From Devosia sp. (GTDB lineage Bacteria; Pseudomonadota; Alphaproteobacteria; Rhizobiales; Devosiaceae), in NCBI GenBank assembly GCA_016793415.1, contig JAEUMC010000147.1, positions 1-17,321 of the forward strand: a stretch of DNA of 17,321 bases, in the 5' to 3' direction. Numbering within the stretch: the stretch's first letter is position 1; each line of letters starts with the position of its first letter. The notes beneath the pieces were generated by a model that ran no database searches, had not been told where the DNA came from, and saw nothing but the letters and a program-made list of their open reading frames with translations. Shown here in pieces: positions 8,099 through 17,321 of this stretch. The translations under genes were made by a program, and so were the position numbers.

Positions 8099-8641
8099 AT
8101 GCTGGTGTCATTGCGAACTATCCTTGCAGGAGCGGTGCTGGCCGCTACGGCAGGCGTCGCGACGGCCTCCGACCTGATCACCGTTCCTGTCGGTTCGAGC
8201 GAAGTCGCGGTTCCGGTGGCCACCGGATTCGACTGGAGCGGCTTTTATGCTGGCGTCTATGGCGTGGTGCAGTCGAGTTCGGCACGCGGCACCGAATTGG
8301 GCGCGGGAATCGCGGCCGGCGTCAACGCGCAGCTCGATTTCTTCCTTGTCGGCGGCGAAGTGGCCCTGCACGGCCTGACCGGGGATACCATCGACACCGC
8401 CTACGGCCAGGTCACCGGTCGGGGCGGTATCCTGGTGACGGACGATCTCTTGGCGTATGCCTCGGCGGGCTACGGCATGGAACTCACCGGCACCGGTGAA
8501 CGCGACTTCCTCGCCGGCGGCGGTATCGAATACGCCGTCACCGACGATATCTCGATCAATGCCGAATACCTGCGGGGCTTCGACCTTGAGGGCGGCAACG
8601 CCAAGGATCAGTTCAGCCTCGGGGCGCGGTTCCATTTCTAG
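8099..8641 (+). CDS. Small outer-membrane beta-barrel protein (Omp25/Omp31-like family)
   Basis: The 180-residue product has a signal peptide (charged start, then ILAGAVLAATAGVATA), so it is exported. The mature part contains FDWSGFYAGVYG, the usual opening strand of the OMP_b-brl/Omp25-type proteins of Hyphomicrobiales, alternating beta strands, and a terminal FSLGARFHF ending in Phe, the signal recognised by the BAM machinery. It is shorter than typical Omp25 proteins (about 210-230 residues), so the loops are short. The role is probably structural in the outer membrane; no specific function can be read. GGAG at 8087-8090 precedes the ATG. Upstream, CCGGTTTG occurs twice as a direct repeat (7954-7961, 7966-7973) of unknown meaning. 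It is separated from nuoA by 287 nt. Confidence 0.8.
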   Translation: MLVSLRTILAGAVLAATAGVATASDLITVPVGSSEVAVPVATGFDWSGFYAGVYGVVQSSSARGTELGAGIAAGVNAQLDFFLVGGEVALHGLTGDTIDTAYGQVTGRGGILVTDDLLAYASAGYGMELTGTGERDFLAGGGIEYAVTDDISINAEYLRGFDLEGGNAKDQFSLGARFHF

Positions 8642-8773
8642 CCGAATCCGATGGCACCAAGCCTGGAGCCATGTGTTGATTGCACAGCTTGGCCGGTAAT
8701 CGTGGTGGTTCGTCGCGATCGATAGCCGGAAGACCGTTGCGGGCAGGGCGTCTCAGCCGGTTTTCCGTGCTAA

Positions 8774-8792
8774 GTTGATCGTAATGATCAAC
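8774..8792. promoter_or_regulatory. Palindrome upstream of the nuo operon
   Basis: GTTGATC (8774-8780) and GATCAAC (8786-8792) are perfect inverted repeats separated by GTAAT. The half-sites TTGAT and ATCAA are those of FNR/FixK boxes, but the gap is 7 nt instead of 4. It lies 137 nt before the nuoA ATG. It may be an operator, or a weak 3' hairpin of the preceding gene, since ATTAGTTTT follows. Confidence 0.45.
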
Positions 8793-8803
8793 ATTAGTTT
8801 TCC

Positions 8804-8832
8804 TTGAATCGCTCTAAGGCGTGGGCTAAGCC
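8804..8832 (+). promoter_or_regulatory. Candidate promoter of the nuo operon
   Basis: CTTGAAT gives a -35 TTGAAT (8804-8809); after 17 nt comes TAAGCC (8827-8832) as a poor -10. It is the best sigma-70-like pair I find in the 287-nt gap before nuoA and lies just downstream of the palindrome at 8774-8792. The -10 overlaps a hairpin, so only one of the two readings may be right. Confidence 0.25.
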
Positions 8833-8838
8833 CGTGCC
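8818..8838 (+). other. GC-rich RNA hairpin before nuoA
   Basis: GGCGTGGGC (8818-8826) and GCCCGTGCC (8830-8838) form a 9-bp stem if G-U pairs are allowed, with a TAA loop. It lies about 90 nt before nuoA. No T-run follows. Further down, GGGC and GCCC around CCAAAATT (near 8862-8877) could form another small stem. Confidence 0.35.
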
Positions 8839-8928
8839 ACACGAAGTCGCGTCGTCTGAGGGGCCCAAAATTGCCCGTTTGGCCGCGCGAGCCGGACACT
8901 TCAGCCGGCCCGACCATTAGGCTGCACA

Positions 8929-9294
8929 ATGAACGAGTTGCTCAGCAACTACCTGCCGATCATCATATTCGTCGGTCTGGCTGCCGTTATCGGCCTGGCC
9001 CTCATGATTGCCCCCTTCATCGTCGCCTACAAGCGACCCGACCCCGAGAAGGTGTCGGCGTTCGAAGCAGGCTTTGAAGCGTTCGACGATGCGCGCATGA
9101 AGTTCGATGTGCGCTTCTATCTGGTGTCGATCCTGTTCATCGTCTTCGACCTTGAAGTGGCGCTGCTGTTCCCATGGGCCGTGGCGTTCCGCGATGTCGG
9201 CTGGTTCGGCTTCTGGTCGGTGATGATCTTCCTGGGTGTGTTGACCATCGGCTTCATCTACGAATGGAAGAAGGGCGCGCTGGAATGGGATTGA
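8929..9294 (+). CDS. nuoA: NADH-quinone oxidoreductase subunit A
   Basis: NuoA is a small membrane subunit of complex I at the junction of the membrane arm and the quinone site. The 121-residue product has three hydrophobic helices (about 9-31, 62-85 and 91-110). Between the first two lies the conserved loop with [17 protein letters not shown], and helix 2 carries D74 and E76 in [14 protein letters not shown], the acidic residues conserved in the family. It is the first gene of the operon, and its 3' end overlaps the nuoB start by 10 nt, consistent with coupled translation. Confidence 0.96.
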   Translation: MNELLSNYLPIIIFVGLAAVIGLALMIAPFIVAYKRPDPEKVSAFEAGFEAFDDARMKFDVRFYLVSILFIVFDLEVALLFPWAVAFRDVGWFGFWSVMIFLGVLTIGFIYEWKKGALEWD

Positions 9295-9860
9295 GTGAAC
9301 AGACGCTGGTCGCGCCGCAGCCCAAGGGCCTGCTCGACCCCCGTACCAACAAGCCGATCGGCGCCGACGACCCGTTCATGATGGACGTGAACGCCGAGCT
9401 CGCCGACAAGGGTTTCCTGGTCTCGACGGCATCGCAGCTGATCACCTGGGCGCGCACCGGCTCGTTGATGTGGATGCAGACGGGCCTCGCCTGCTGCGCT
9501 GTAGAAATGATCCAGATGTCGATGCCGCGCTACGACATCGAGCGATTCGGCACCGCGCCGCGCGCTTCGCCGCGGCAGGCCGACGTCTTGATCGTGGCCG
9601 GTACGCTGACCAACAAGATGGCCCCGGCGCTGCGCAAGGTCTACGACCAGATGCCGGAGCCGCGCTACGTCATCTCGATGGGCAGCTGCGCCAACGGCGG
9701 CGGCTACTATCACTATTCCTATTCTGTGGTGCGTGGCTGCGATCGCGTCATGCCCGTCGACATCTATGTCCCGGGCTGCCCGCCGACCGCCGAGGCACTG
9801 CTGTACGGCATCCTGTTGCTGCAGAAGAAAATCCGCCGCACCGGCACGATCGAACGTTAG
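9285..9860 (+). CDS. nuoB: NADH-quinone oxidoreductase subunit B (N2 iron-sulfur subunit)
   Basis: NuoB carries cluster N2, the [4Fe-4S] centre that hands electrons to quinone. The 191-residue product has the ligands C70 and C71 (adjacent, in GLACCAVEM), C135 (GSCANGGG) and C165 (VPGCPPTAE). I chose the ATG at 9285, which overlaps the nuoA stop at 9292-9294 and gives MGLSEQ and a normal length. The same frame is open upstream to 9174, but that is nuoA coding sequence. nuoC follows after 8 nt. Confidence 0.97.
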   Translation: MGLSEQTLVAPQPKGLLDPRTNKPIGADDPFMMDVNAELADKGFLVSTASQLITWARTGSLMWMQTGLACCAVEMIQMSMPRYDIERFGTAPRASPRQADVLIVAGTLTNKMAPALRKVYDQMPEPRYVISMGSCANGGGYYHYSYSVVRGCDRVMPVDIYVPGCPPTAEALLYGILLLQKKIRRTGTIER

Positions 9861-9868
9861 GACCGGCC

Positions 9869-10480
9869 ATGACTGACGGCCCCATTCCTTCACCGCTCGC
9901 GGCGCTCGCTGAACGCGCCCGCAACGCGCTCGGCGAAAAGATTCTCGACCACAAGCTGGCCTTCGGCGAGCTGACGCTGAGCGTGCAGCGCGACGCCATC
10001 ATCGATGTCGCGACGTTCCTGCACGATCACGAAGCGTTCGTCGGCATTACCGATGTGTGCGGGGTGGATTATCCGGAGCGCGAAGAGCGCTTCGACGTGG
10101 TCTATCACCTCCTGAGCCCCAAGCAGAATCTGCGCGTGCGGCTGAAGCTCTCGACGAACGACACGCAGCCGGTGCGGTCGATCACTGGTCTGTACCCGGG
10201 CGCCGACTGGTTCGAGCGCGAGACCTATGACCTGTTCGGTATCCTGTTTACCGGACATCCTGATCTGCGCCGTCTGCTGACCGACTACGGTTTCGATGGC
10301 TATCCGCTGCGCAAGGACTTCCCGACCACTGGCTATGTCGAGGTCCGCTACGACGAAGAGCGCAAGCGCGTCGTCTACGAGCCGGTGAAGCTGCCGCAGG
10401 AATTCCGGCAGTTCGATTATCTGTCACCGTGGGAGGGTACGGATTACGTGCTGCCCGGCGACGAGAAGGCGAAGAACTAG
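9869..10480 (+). CDS. nuoC: NADH-quinone oxidoreductase subunit C (30-kDa subunit)
   Basis: NuoC is a peripheral-arm subunit next to NuoD and NuoB in the quinone-reducing module. The 203-residue product ends the conserved part with [38 protein letters not shown] and [22 protein letters not shown] (9859-9862) precedes the ATG at 9869. In E. coli this subunit is fused to NuoD; here it is separate, as in other alphaproteobacteria. Its stop TAG (10478-10480) is also the first part of the left heptad array, so the final codon or codons may have been set by the insertion that separates nuoC from nuoD. Confidence 0.96.
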   Translation: MTDGPIPSPLAALAERARNALGEKILDHKLAFGELTLSVQRDAIIDVATFLHDHEAFVGITDVCGVDYPEREERFDVVYHLLSPKQNLRVRLKLSTNDTQPVRSITGLYPGADWFERETYDLFGILFTGHPDLRRLLTDYGFDGYPLRKDFPTTGYVEVRYDEERKRVVYEPVKLPQEFRQFDYLSPWEGTDYVLPGDEKAKN

Positions 10481-10507
10481 CGAATGGCGAATAGTAAGTA
10501 GCGAATA
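10480..10507 (+). repeat. Left tandem heptad array (consensus GCGAATA, four units)
   Basis: Four 7-nt units run head to tail. Units 2 and 4 are exactly GCGAATA, unit 1 ends in G, and unit 3 reads GTAAGTA. The array starts at the last base of the nuoC stop codon. With the following GGG it forms the left arm (10480-10510) of an inverted repeat matching 10900-10930 at 26 of 31 positions, including 12 unbroken bases at the inner end (TAGCGAATAGGG). Confidence 0.8.
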
Positions 10508-10529
10508 GGGAAAGGAGAGCAGAACGGCG

Positions 10530-10889
10530 ATAGACTCATACAGGGACCTTCTGGTTTGGAAGGCCGCAATCGAGCTAGCTGTCAGGTGTTACGAGGTGAC
10601 CAAGGGCTTCCCACAAGCGGAGGCATACGGGATGACCTCTCAGATCAGACGAGCATCAGCCTCAATAGCAGCCAACATTGCGGAAGGGCATGGCAGGGAC
10701 GGAACGGCATCGTTTATCCAGTTCTTGCGCATTGCTCAGGGGTCTCTGAAGGAGTTGGAAACGCATCTGATCTTGGCGCAGCGAGTCGCTCTGGTGGGCG
10801 AAACGGACATGATCCCCATCATGGGGCAATGCGACGAGATAGGCCGGATGTTGCGATCCCTGATCCGATCACTGCAAAGCAAGACATGA
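10530..10889 (+). CDS. Four-helix-bundle protein (S23/23S rRNA intervening-sequence family), apparent ATA start
   Basis: The 119-residue reading begins DSYRDLLVW and contains the family signature RRASASIAANIAEGHGR, followed by FIQFLRIAQGSLKELETHLILAQR. Members are small helical proteins, encoded in rRNA intervening sequences and at many other loci, whose function is largely unknown; the Avd accessory protein of diversity-generating retroelements has the same fold, but no reverse transcriptase is present here. The homologous N-terminus begins where the DNA has ATA (10530), with AAAGGAG at 10511-10517 as a possible binding site 12 nt upstream. No ATG, GTG or TTG exists in frame before GTG 10596, which would remove the first helix; a CTG lies at 10551. 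The frame upstream is closed by TAG at 10506-10508. The gene may use ATA or CTG, or be a decaying copy. It has codons such as AGG, AGA, ATA and CTA that are scarce in its neighbours. Confidence 0.75.
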   Translation: MDSYRDLLVWKAAIELAVRCYEVTKGFPQAEAYGMTSQIRRASASIAANIAEGHGRDGTASFIQFLRIAQGSLKELETHLILAQRVALVGETDMIPIMGQCDEIGRMLRSLIRSLQSKT

Positions 10890-10902
10890 CCCCAGTAACC
10901 CC

Positions 10903-10930
10903 TATTCGCTATTGGCTATTCGCTACTCGC
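10903..10930 (+). repeat. Right tandem heptad array (consensus TATTCGC, four units)
   Basis: Four 7-nt units run head to tail. Units 1 and 3 are exactly TATTCGC; unit 2 has GG for CG-type variation (TATTGGC); unit 4 is TACTCGC. The array is the reverse complement in kind of the one at 10480-10507. It ends 19 nt before the nuoD ATG and leaves the nuoD binding site (GGAGAAGG, 10939-10946) intact. Confidence 0.8.
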
Positions 10931-10949
10931 GCGACTTCGGAGAAGGCGC

Positions 10950-12140
10950 ATGTCTGAAGTTGACGTCCGCAATTTCACCATCAACTTCGGGCCGATCCAC
11001 CCCTCCGCGCACGGCGTGCTGCGCCTCATCCTCGAGCTCGACGGTGAGGTGGTGGAGCGCGTCGATCCGCATATCGGGCTGCTGCATCGCGGCACCGAGA
11101 AGCTGATCGAGACCAAGACCTACCTGCAGGCGGTGCCGTATTTCGACCGGCTCGACTATGTCGCGCCGATGAACCAGGAACACGCCTTCTGCCTCGCGGT
11201 GGAAAAGCTCCTCGGTATCGAAGTGCCGATGCGCGGACAGCTGATCCGCGTGCTCTATGCCGAGATCGGTCGGCTTCTGTCGCATATGCTCAACTGCACC
11301 ACGCAGGCGATGGATGTCGGCGCGCTGACCCCGCCGCTATGGGGGTTCGACGAGCGCGAGAAGCTGATGATCTTCTACGAACGCGCCTCGGGCAGCCGCA
11401 TGCATGCGGCCTATTTCCGTCCGGGTGGCGTGCACCAGGACCTGCCCCAGGCGCTGATCGACGATATCGGCGCGTTCTGCGACCCGTTCCTCAAGGTGCT
11501 GGACGATCTCGAAGGCCTGCTCACCGGCAACCGCATCTACATGCAGCGCAACGCCGATATCGGCGTGGTGTCGGCGGAGGATGCCTGGAAGTGGGGCTTT
11601 TCGGGCGTCATGGTGCGCGGCTCGGGCGATGCCTGGGACCTGCGCAAGGCGCAGCCCTATGAGTGCTACGACCGGCTGGAATTCGACGTGCCGGTCGGCA
11701 AGAACGGCGATTGCTACGATCGCTATCTCGTCCGCATGGACGAAATGCGCCAGTCGATCCGCATCATGAAGCAGGTGCTGGACCTGCTGAATTCGCCCGA
11801 AGGGCAGGGGCCGGTGTCGTCGACCGACGGCAAGGTGGTGCCACCCAAGCGTGGTGAGATGAAGCAGTCGATGGAAGCGCTGATCCATCACTTCAAGCTC
11901 TACACCGAAGGTTACAAGGTGCCGGCCGGCGAGGTTTATGCCGCTGTCGAAGCGCCGAAGGGCGAGTTTGGCGTCTATCTGGTCAGCGACGGCACCAACA
12001 AGCCGTACCGCTGCAAGATCCGCGCGCCAGGCTTCGCGCACCTGCAGGCGATGGATTTCCTCTGCCGGGGACACATGCTGGCCGACGTCGCCGCCATCCT
12101 CGGTTCGCTCGATATCGTGTTTGGTGAGGTCGACCGGTAA
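10950..12140 (+). CDS. nuoD: NADH-quinone oxidoreductase subunit D (49-kDa subunit)
   Basis: NuoD forms the quinone-binding pocket together with NuoB. The 396-residue product has the normal length and the conserved opening [16 protein letters not shown]21 and Y70 align, at a constant offset of 38, with bovine His59 and Tyr108, which contact the quinone head group. [15 protein letters not shown] and the C-terminal [31 protein letters not shown] end are intact. GGAGAAGG at 10939-10946 is a good ribosome-binding site, so the insert upstream has not destroyed translation signals. Its stop shares one base with the nuoE start (TAATG). Confidence 0.97.
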   Translation: MSEVDVRNFTINFGPIHPSAHGVLRLILELDGEVVERVDPHIGLLHRGTEKLIETKTYLQAVPYFDRLDYVAPMNQEHAFCLAVEKLLGIEVPMRGQLIRVLYAEIGRLLSHMLNCTTQAMDVGALTPPLWGFDEREKLMIFYERASGSRMHAAYFRPGGVHQDLPQALIDDIGAFCDPFLKVLDDLEGLLTGNRIYMQRNADIGVVSAEDAWKWGFSGVMVRGSGDAWDLRKAQPYECYDRLEFDVPVGKNGDCYDRYLVRMDEMRQSIRIMKQVLDLLNSPEGQGPVSSTDGKVVPPKRGEMKQSMEALIHHFKLYTEGYKVPAGEVYAAVEAPKGEFGVYLVSDGTNKPYRCKIRAPGFAHLQAMDFLCRGHMLADVAAILGSLDIVFGEVDR

Positions 12141-13413
12141 TGTCTGTCCGCCGTTTAGCAGATGAGGCCGTCCAGCCGACCACCTTCGCTTTCACGAAGG
12201 AAAACCAGGCCTGGGCCGAAAAGAAGATGGCGGAATACCCGCCGGGTCGGCAGCAGTCGGCCGTGATCCCGGTGCTGTTCCGCGCGCAGGAGCAGCAGGG
12301 CTGGGTCAGCCGCGCCGCCATCGAAGCGGTCGGGAAGCTCCTCGACATGCCCTATATCCGGGTGCTGGAAGTCGCGACGTTCTATACGCAGTTCCTGCTG
12401 CAGCCGGTTGGCACGCGCGCCCATATCCAGGTGTGCGGCACGACGCCGTGCATGCTGCGCGGCGCCGAGGACATCCGCCACGTCTGCGAGCGCCGCATCA
12501 ACCACAAGCCGTTCGAGACCAATGCCGAGGGCACGCTGAGCTGGGAAGAGGTCGAGTGCCTCGGGGCCTGCGTCAATGCTCCGCTGGTGATGGTGGGCAG
12601 CGATACCTACGAAGACCTGACGGTCGAAAGCTTCGAGGCGATCCTCGACAAATTCTCCGCCGGCAAGGGGAGCGACGTGAAGCCCGGCCCGCAGGTGCTA
12701 CGCCAGTTCGGCGCGGCGGAGGGCGGCCAGACGACGCTGCTCGAAAAGCCGACCGCCAAGCGCACCTACAAGCCGTTCCCGCCGCCGCCGGCCGCTCCCG
12801 CGGCTGCTCCGGGTGCTGCCCCGGCGCCGGTCGCGGCCGCGCCGGCTTCTGCTGCCAAGGCGCCTGAGCCGACTGCCGCGGGCCGCAAGAATGTCACGAC
12901 CGAGGAAACGGCACCGGCGCTCAAGTCGCCGTCGCCGGTGAAGGTCTCGACCGCCACCGCCGAGAGTGAGCGCAAGGCGGCCAACAAGGCTGCCAAGGCC
13001 GACGGCACACCGAACCGTGCGATGCGCGAGACGGCCACTGGCGCGGAGTCGCCGGCCGGCAAGATCGACGCCGGCAAGACCGACACCAAGGCCAAGCGCC
13101 CGCCGGCTTCGGCAAGCTCTGTTTCGCCGACGCAGGATGCCGGCGCGACGCTGTTCCAGGCGCCTCCCGGGCAACGCGACGACCTCAAGCTGATTTCGGG
13201 CGTCGGTCCGGTGCTCGAAGGCAAACTCAACGCCATCGGCATCACCACCTGGGCGCAGGTGGCGACGCTGAAAAAGGCCGATATCGCCAAGCTCGAAGAT
13301 CACCTCGCATTCCCGGGCCGGGTGGCCCGCGATGAGTGGATCAAGCAGGCCAAGGCGCTCGCCAAGGGCGGCGTCGAGGAATATCGCAAGGTGTTCGGGA
13401 AGGACCCGCGCTG

Positions 13414-13414
<1 letters not shown>
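12140..13414 (+). CDS. nuoE: NADH-quinone oxidoreductase subunit E with long C-terminal extension
   Basis: NuoE is the 24-kDa peripheral subunit holding [2Fe-2S] cluster N1a. Residues 1 to about 170 form the usual helical plus thioredoxin-like domain, with ligands C99, C104, C140 and C144 (CGTTPC and ECLGAC). The product has 424 residues, against about 166 in E. coli. The extra part is an Ala/Pro/Lys-rich, probably disordered linker (about 205-345) and a compact domain at 347-413 beginning [17 protein letters not shown], a helix-hairpin-helix-like fold. I recall the same extension in other alphaproteobacterial NuoE proteins, so it is a lineage trait and not a frame error. It is joined to nuoD and nuoF by one-base overlaps (TAATG and TGATG), which fixes both ends. 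Confidence 0.95.
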
Positions 13415-14727
<1,313 letters not shown>

Positions 14728-14732
14728 GGCCT

Positions 14733-16844
14733 ATGGCCCAGATCAACGTCGACGGTACGCTCGTCGAGGTCCCGGAATACTACCCGCTGATGCAGGCGGC
14801 TGAAGCCGCCGGCGCCGAGATCCCGCGCTTCTGCTACCACGAGCGCCTGTCGGTGGCGGGTAACTGCCGCATGTGCCTCGTCGAAGTGAAGGGCGGGCCG
14901 CCGAAGCCGCAGGCCAGCTGCGCCATGTCGGTCAAGGACCTGCGTCCCGGCCCGAACGGCGAGCCGCCGGAGATGTTCACCAACACCCCGATGGTCAAGA
15001 AGGCCCGCGAAGGGGTGATGGAGTTCCTGCTCATCAACCACCCGCTGGATTGCCCGATCTGCGACCAGGGTGGCGAGTGCGACCTGCAGGACCAGGCCAT
15101 GGCCTACGGCGTCGACAAGAACCGCTTCGCCGAGAACAAGCGTGCCGTCGAGGACAAGTATCTCGGGCCGCTGGTGAAGACCGAGATGAACCGCTGCATC
15201 CACTGCACGCGCTGCGTCCGCTTCACCACCGAAGTGGCCGGCATCACCGAGATGGGCCTGCTCGGCCGCGGCGAGGATGCCGAGATCACCTCCTATCTCG
15301 AGCGGGCGCTGACCAGCGAGCTGCAGGGCAACGTCATCGATCTCTGCCCGGTTGGCGCGCTCACTTCCAAGCCCTACGCCTTCCATGCGCGTCCGTGGGA
15401 ACTGGTGAAGACCGAGACCATCGACGTGATGGACGCTGTGGGGTCCAACATCCGCGTCGACAGCCGCGGCCGCGAAGTGATGCGCATCCTGCCGCGCGTC
15501 AACGAGGCGATCAACGAAGAGTGGATTTCGGACAAGACCCGTTTCATCTGGGATGGCCTCAAGAGCCAGCGCCTCGATCGGCCCTATGTCCGCTCCGGCG
15601 GCAAGCTGAAGCCGGCATCGTGGGATGAGGCGTTTGCCGCCATCGCCAAGGCCATCAAGGCCTCGGGCGGCGGTAACAAGGTCGGCGCCATTGCCGGCGA
15701 CCTGGCGGCAGTCGAGGACATGTATGCGCTCAAGGCGCTGATGACCTCGCTCGGCTCGGGCATGACCGACTGCCGTCCGGCGATGTCGGGGATCGACCCG
15801 TCGATGCCGCGTTCGGCCTACATCTTCAACCCGACTATTGCGGGCATCGAAGAAGCCGATGCGATCCTGATCATCGGTTCGAACCCGCGCAAGGAAGCGG
15901 CGCTGGTCAACGCGCGTATCCGCAAGGCCTGGCGCGCCAAGAACACCCCGATCGCGGTGATCGGCGACAATGCCGACCTCACCTACAAGTACGAGTATCT
16001 GGGCAACGGGCTGTCGGCGCTGGCCGACCTCGTGGCGCGCAAGGGCAGCTTCGGCGAGGTGTTGTCGAAGGCCGTCCGTCCGCTGATCATCGTGGGCGAG
16101 GGCGCCGTGTCGCATGGCGCCGCGCACTCCAAGCAGATCGGCCGCGACGTACTGGCCATGGCGGCCAAGCTCGCCATCGGTTCGGGCGCGGCGGAAGACT
16201 GGAACGGCCTCGCGCTGCTGCACAATGCGGCGGGCCGCGTCGGTGGCCTCGATATCGGCTTCGTGCCGCATGACGGCGGCGTCTGCTCGGCTGACCAGAT
16301 CGGCCTTGCCGGCAAGGGCGAGCTCGATGTGCTGTTCCTGCTCGGCGCCGACGAGTACGACACTTCGGCCATGGGCAAGGCGTTCGTGGTCTATGTCGGC
16401 ACGCACGGCGACGCCGGTGCGCACCGCGCCGACGTGATCCTGCCGTCCGCCGCCTACACCGAGAAGTCTGGCACCTACGTCAACACCGAAGGCCGCGTGC
16501 AGCTCGCCGAGCGCGCCGTGTTCCCGCCCGGTGAAGCCAAGGAAGACTGGGCGATTTTCCGGGCCCTGAGCGCCGTGCTCGGGCAGCCGCTGGCATTCAA
16601 CTCACTGAACCAGCTGCGTGCCGCGATCTATGCCGAGTTCCCGCACCTGGCGCGGCTCGACCAGATTGCGCCGGGCTCGCTCGCCGACGTGAAGAAGCTT
16701 GCCGGCGCCGCGATCAAGACCAAGTCCGCGACCTTCACTTCGCCGGTTGCCGACTTCTACCTCACCAACCCGATCGCGCGGGCATCCGCGACGATGGGCG
16801 AATGCGCCGCGCTGCAGGCCGGTCTCCGGCAGGCAGCAGAGTAA
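14733..16844 (+). CDS. nuoG: NADH-quinone oxidoreductase subunit G (75-kDa subunit)
   Basis: NuoG is the largest subunit of the electron-input arm and carries three iron-sulfur clusters here. The 703-residue product begins with a [2Fe-2S] ferredoxin domain (C34, C45, C48, C63), then the His-Cys3 cluster N5 site (H103, C107, C110, C116) and a [4Fe-4S] N4 site (C155, C158, C161, C205). The rest, from about residue 215, is the molybdopterin-oxidoreductase-like domain that has lost its cofactor role in complex I. I see no CxxC-type N7 site in that later domain, which agrees with the shorter alphaproteobacterial and mitochondrial type. The ATG at 14733 gives [14 protein letters not shown], the usual start. 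Confidence 0.97.
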   Translation: MAQINVDGTLVEVPEYYPLMQAAEAAGAEIPRFCYHERLSVAGNCRMCLVEVKGGPPKPQASCAMSVKDLRPGPNGEPPEMFTNTPMVKKAREGVMEFLLINHPLDCPICDQGGECDLQDQAMAYGVDKNRFAENKRAVEDKYLGPLVKTEMNRCIHCTRCVRFTTEVAGITEMGLLGRGEDAEITSYLERALTSELQGNVIDLCPVGALTSKPYAFHARPWELVKTETIDVMDAVGSNIRVDSRGREVMRILPRVNEAINEEWISDKTRFIWDGLKSQRLDRPYVRSGGKLKPASWDEAFAAIAKAIKASGGGNKVGAIAGDLAAVEDMYALKALMTSLGSGMTDCRPAMSGIDPSMPRSAYIFNPTIAGIEEADAILIIGSNPRKEAALVNARIRKAWRAKNTPIAVIGDNADLTYKYEYLGNGLSALADLVARKGSFGEVLSKAVRPLIIVGEGAVSHGAAHSKQIGRDVLAMAAKLAIGSGAAEDWNGLALLHNAAGRVGGLDIGFVPHDGGVCSADQIGLAGKGELDVLFLLGADEYDTSAMGKAFVVYVGTHGDAGAHRADVILPSAAYTEKSGTYVNTEGRVQLAERAVFPPGEAKEDWAIFRALSAVLGQPLAFNSLNQLRAAIYAEFPHLARLDQIAPGSLADVKKLAGAAIKTKSATFTSPVADFYLTNPIARASATMGECAALQAGLRQAAE

Positions 16845-16853
16845 GGGGCCCAG

Positions 16854-17321
16854 ATGGATTTCGTCGTTTCAGCGCTGGACTACCTGCTCGGTATCCCGAT
16901 TTTCGGGTGGGGGACGCAGGTCGGCTTCATCTACAAGGGGCTGCTGCTCCTCGTGGCGCTGCTGCTGTTCACCGCCTACATCCTGCTCGCCGACCGCAAG
17001 ATCTGGGCGGCGGTACAGCAGCGTCGCGGCCCCAACGTGGTCGGCCCGCTCGGGCTGTTGCAGAGCTTCGCGGACTTGTTGAAGTTCGTGCTCAAAGAGC
17101 CTGTGATTCCGGCAAGTTCGGACAAGGTGCTGTTTATCCTCGCGCCGCTGGTGACCTCGATCCTGGCGCTCTCGGCCTATGCCGTGATCCCATTCGACAA
17201 TGGCTGGGCGCTGGCCGATATCAATATCGGCATCCTCTACATCTTCGCCATCTCGTCGCTGGGCGTGTACGGCATCATCATGGGCGGCTGGGCTTCCAAC
17301 TCGAAGTACCCGTTCCTCGGC
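16854..17321 (+). CDS. nuoH: NADH-quinone oxidoreductase subunit H, N-terminal part (continues past window)
   Basis: NuoH is the membrane subunit that links the quinone cavity to the proton channels. Only 156 codons are visible and the frame is open to the edge. They include a first long hydrophobic helix, the conserved loop [21 protein letters not shown], and [11 protein letters not shown], followed by three more hydrophobic stretches. It lies 9 nt after nuoG. The rest of the operon (nuoI to nuoN) is expected downstream. Confidence 0.96.
   Translation, partial: MDFVVSALDYLLGIPIFGWGTQVGFIYKGLLLLVALLLFTAYILLADRKIWAAVQQRRGPNVVGPLGLLQSFADLLKFVLKEPVIPASSDKVLFILAPLVTSILALSAYAVIPFDNGWALADINIGILYIFAISSLGVYGIIMGGWASNSKYPFLG

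Larger units (their letters stand above)
10480..10930 (+). mobile_element. IVS-like insert in the nuo operon (four-helix-bundle gene between inverted heptad arrays)
   Basis: A segment of about 450 bp separates nuoC from nuoD. It consists of a heptad array, a ribosome-binding site, one small gene, and a second heptad array in inverted orientation. There is no transposase, integrase or reverse transcriptase. A hand count over 10561-10860 gives about 57% G+C, against 65% in a 60-nt sample of nuoD. The cargo belongs to the S23 family, first known from intervening sequences in 23S rRNA genes, which are also bounded by complementary ends. I infer that this is an inserted element of that kind; mobility is not shown. 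Confidence 0.55.

Noticed and set aside
8775..8791. FNR/FixK box upstream of nuoA
   Set aside because: The half-sites fit but the spacing is 7 nt and not the 4 nt these regulators need, so I list only a palindrome.
10480..10930. Diversity-generating retroelement accessory (Avd) locus
   Set aside because: The protein fold is related, but there is no reverse transcriptase, template repeat or variable repeat in the window.
10480..10930. CRISPR array from the short repeats
   Set aside because: The 7-nt units are directly adjacent without unique spacers, and there are no cas genes.
10556..10957. Alternative + strand frame of 133 codons over the four-helix-bundle gene
   Set aside because: It runs through the right repeat array and past the nuoD start, while the other frame carries the S23 family signature.

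Overview
The window is high-G+C DNA from an alphaproteobacterium, most likely a member of the Hyphomicrobiales and possibly Devosia-like. Three things point there: separate nuoC and nuoD genes, a NuoE with the long C-terminal extension seen in this class, and the order lon, hup, tRNA-Val, nuo, which I recall from rhizobia. Nearly every gene is on the + strand; only tRNA-Val is on the - strand.

Layout. Positions 1-271 hold the end of a citrate-synthase-family gene. lon (486-2927) follows and ends in a strong intrinsic terminator. Next come a secreted protein with a lysozyme-inhibitor-like domain plus an SH3b domain (3087-4055), and a TetA-class MFS exporter (4281-5480) whose promoter is overlapped by a perfect palindrome. 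The HU gene (5636-5911) has its own terminator. tRNA-Val(UAC) is on the - strand (6035-6110). A berberine-bridge-type flavin oxidoreductase (6289-7677), tRNA-Asp(GUC) (7835-7911) and a small outer-membrane beta-barrel protein (8099-8641) follow. From 8929 to the window end lies the complex I operon nuoA-B-C-D-E-F-G-H, with nuoH cut by the edge.

How the genes work together. NuoA to NuoH are subunits of the proton-pumping NADH:quinone oxidoreductase: NuoE, F and G form the NADH-oxidising arm, NuoB, C and D the quinone-reducing module, and NuoA and H belong to the membrane arm. The genes overlap or lie within about 10 nt of each other, except at one place. lon and hup are housekeeping genes for protein quality control and nucleoid structure.

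The main anomaly is that exception. Between nuoC and nuoD sits a roughly 450-bp insert holding one gene for a four-helix-bundle protein of the S23/23S-rRNA-intervening-sequence family. It is bounded on each side by four tandem heptads, in inverted orientation (consensus GCGAATA on the left, TATTCGC on the right). The left array begins in the nuoC stop codon. The gene's expected start codon reads ATA. This resembles an rRNA intervening sequence placed inside an mRNA operon. Other points of interest are the operator-like palindrome at the TetA-like gene, the lysozyme-inhibitor/SH3b protein, and an unexplained palindrome and hairpin in front of nuoA.
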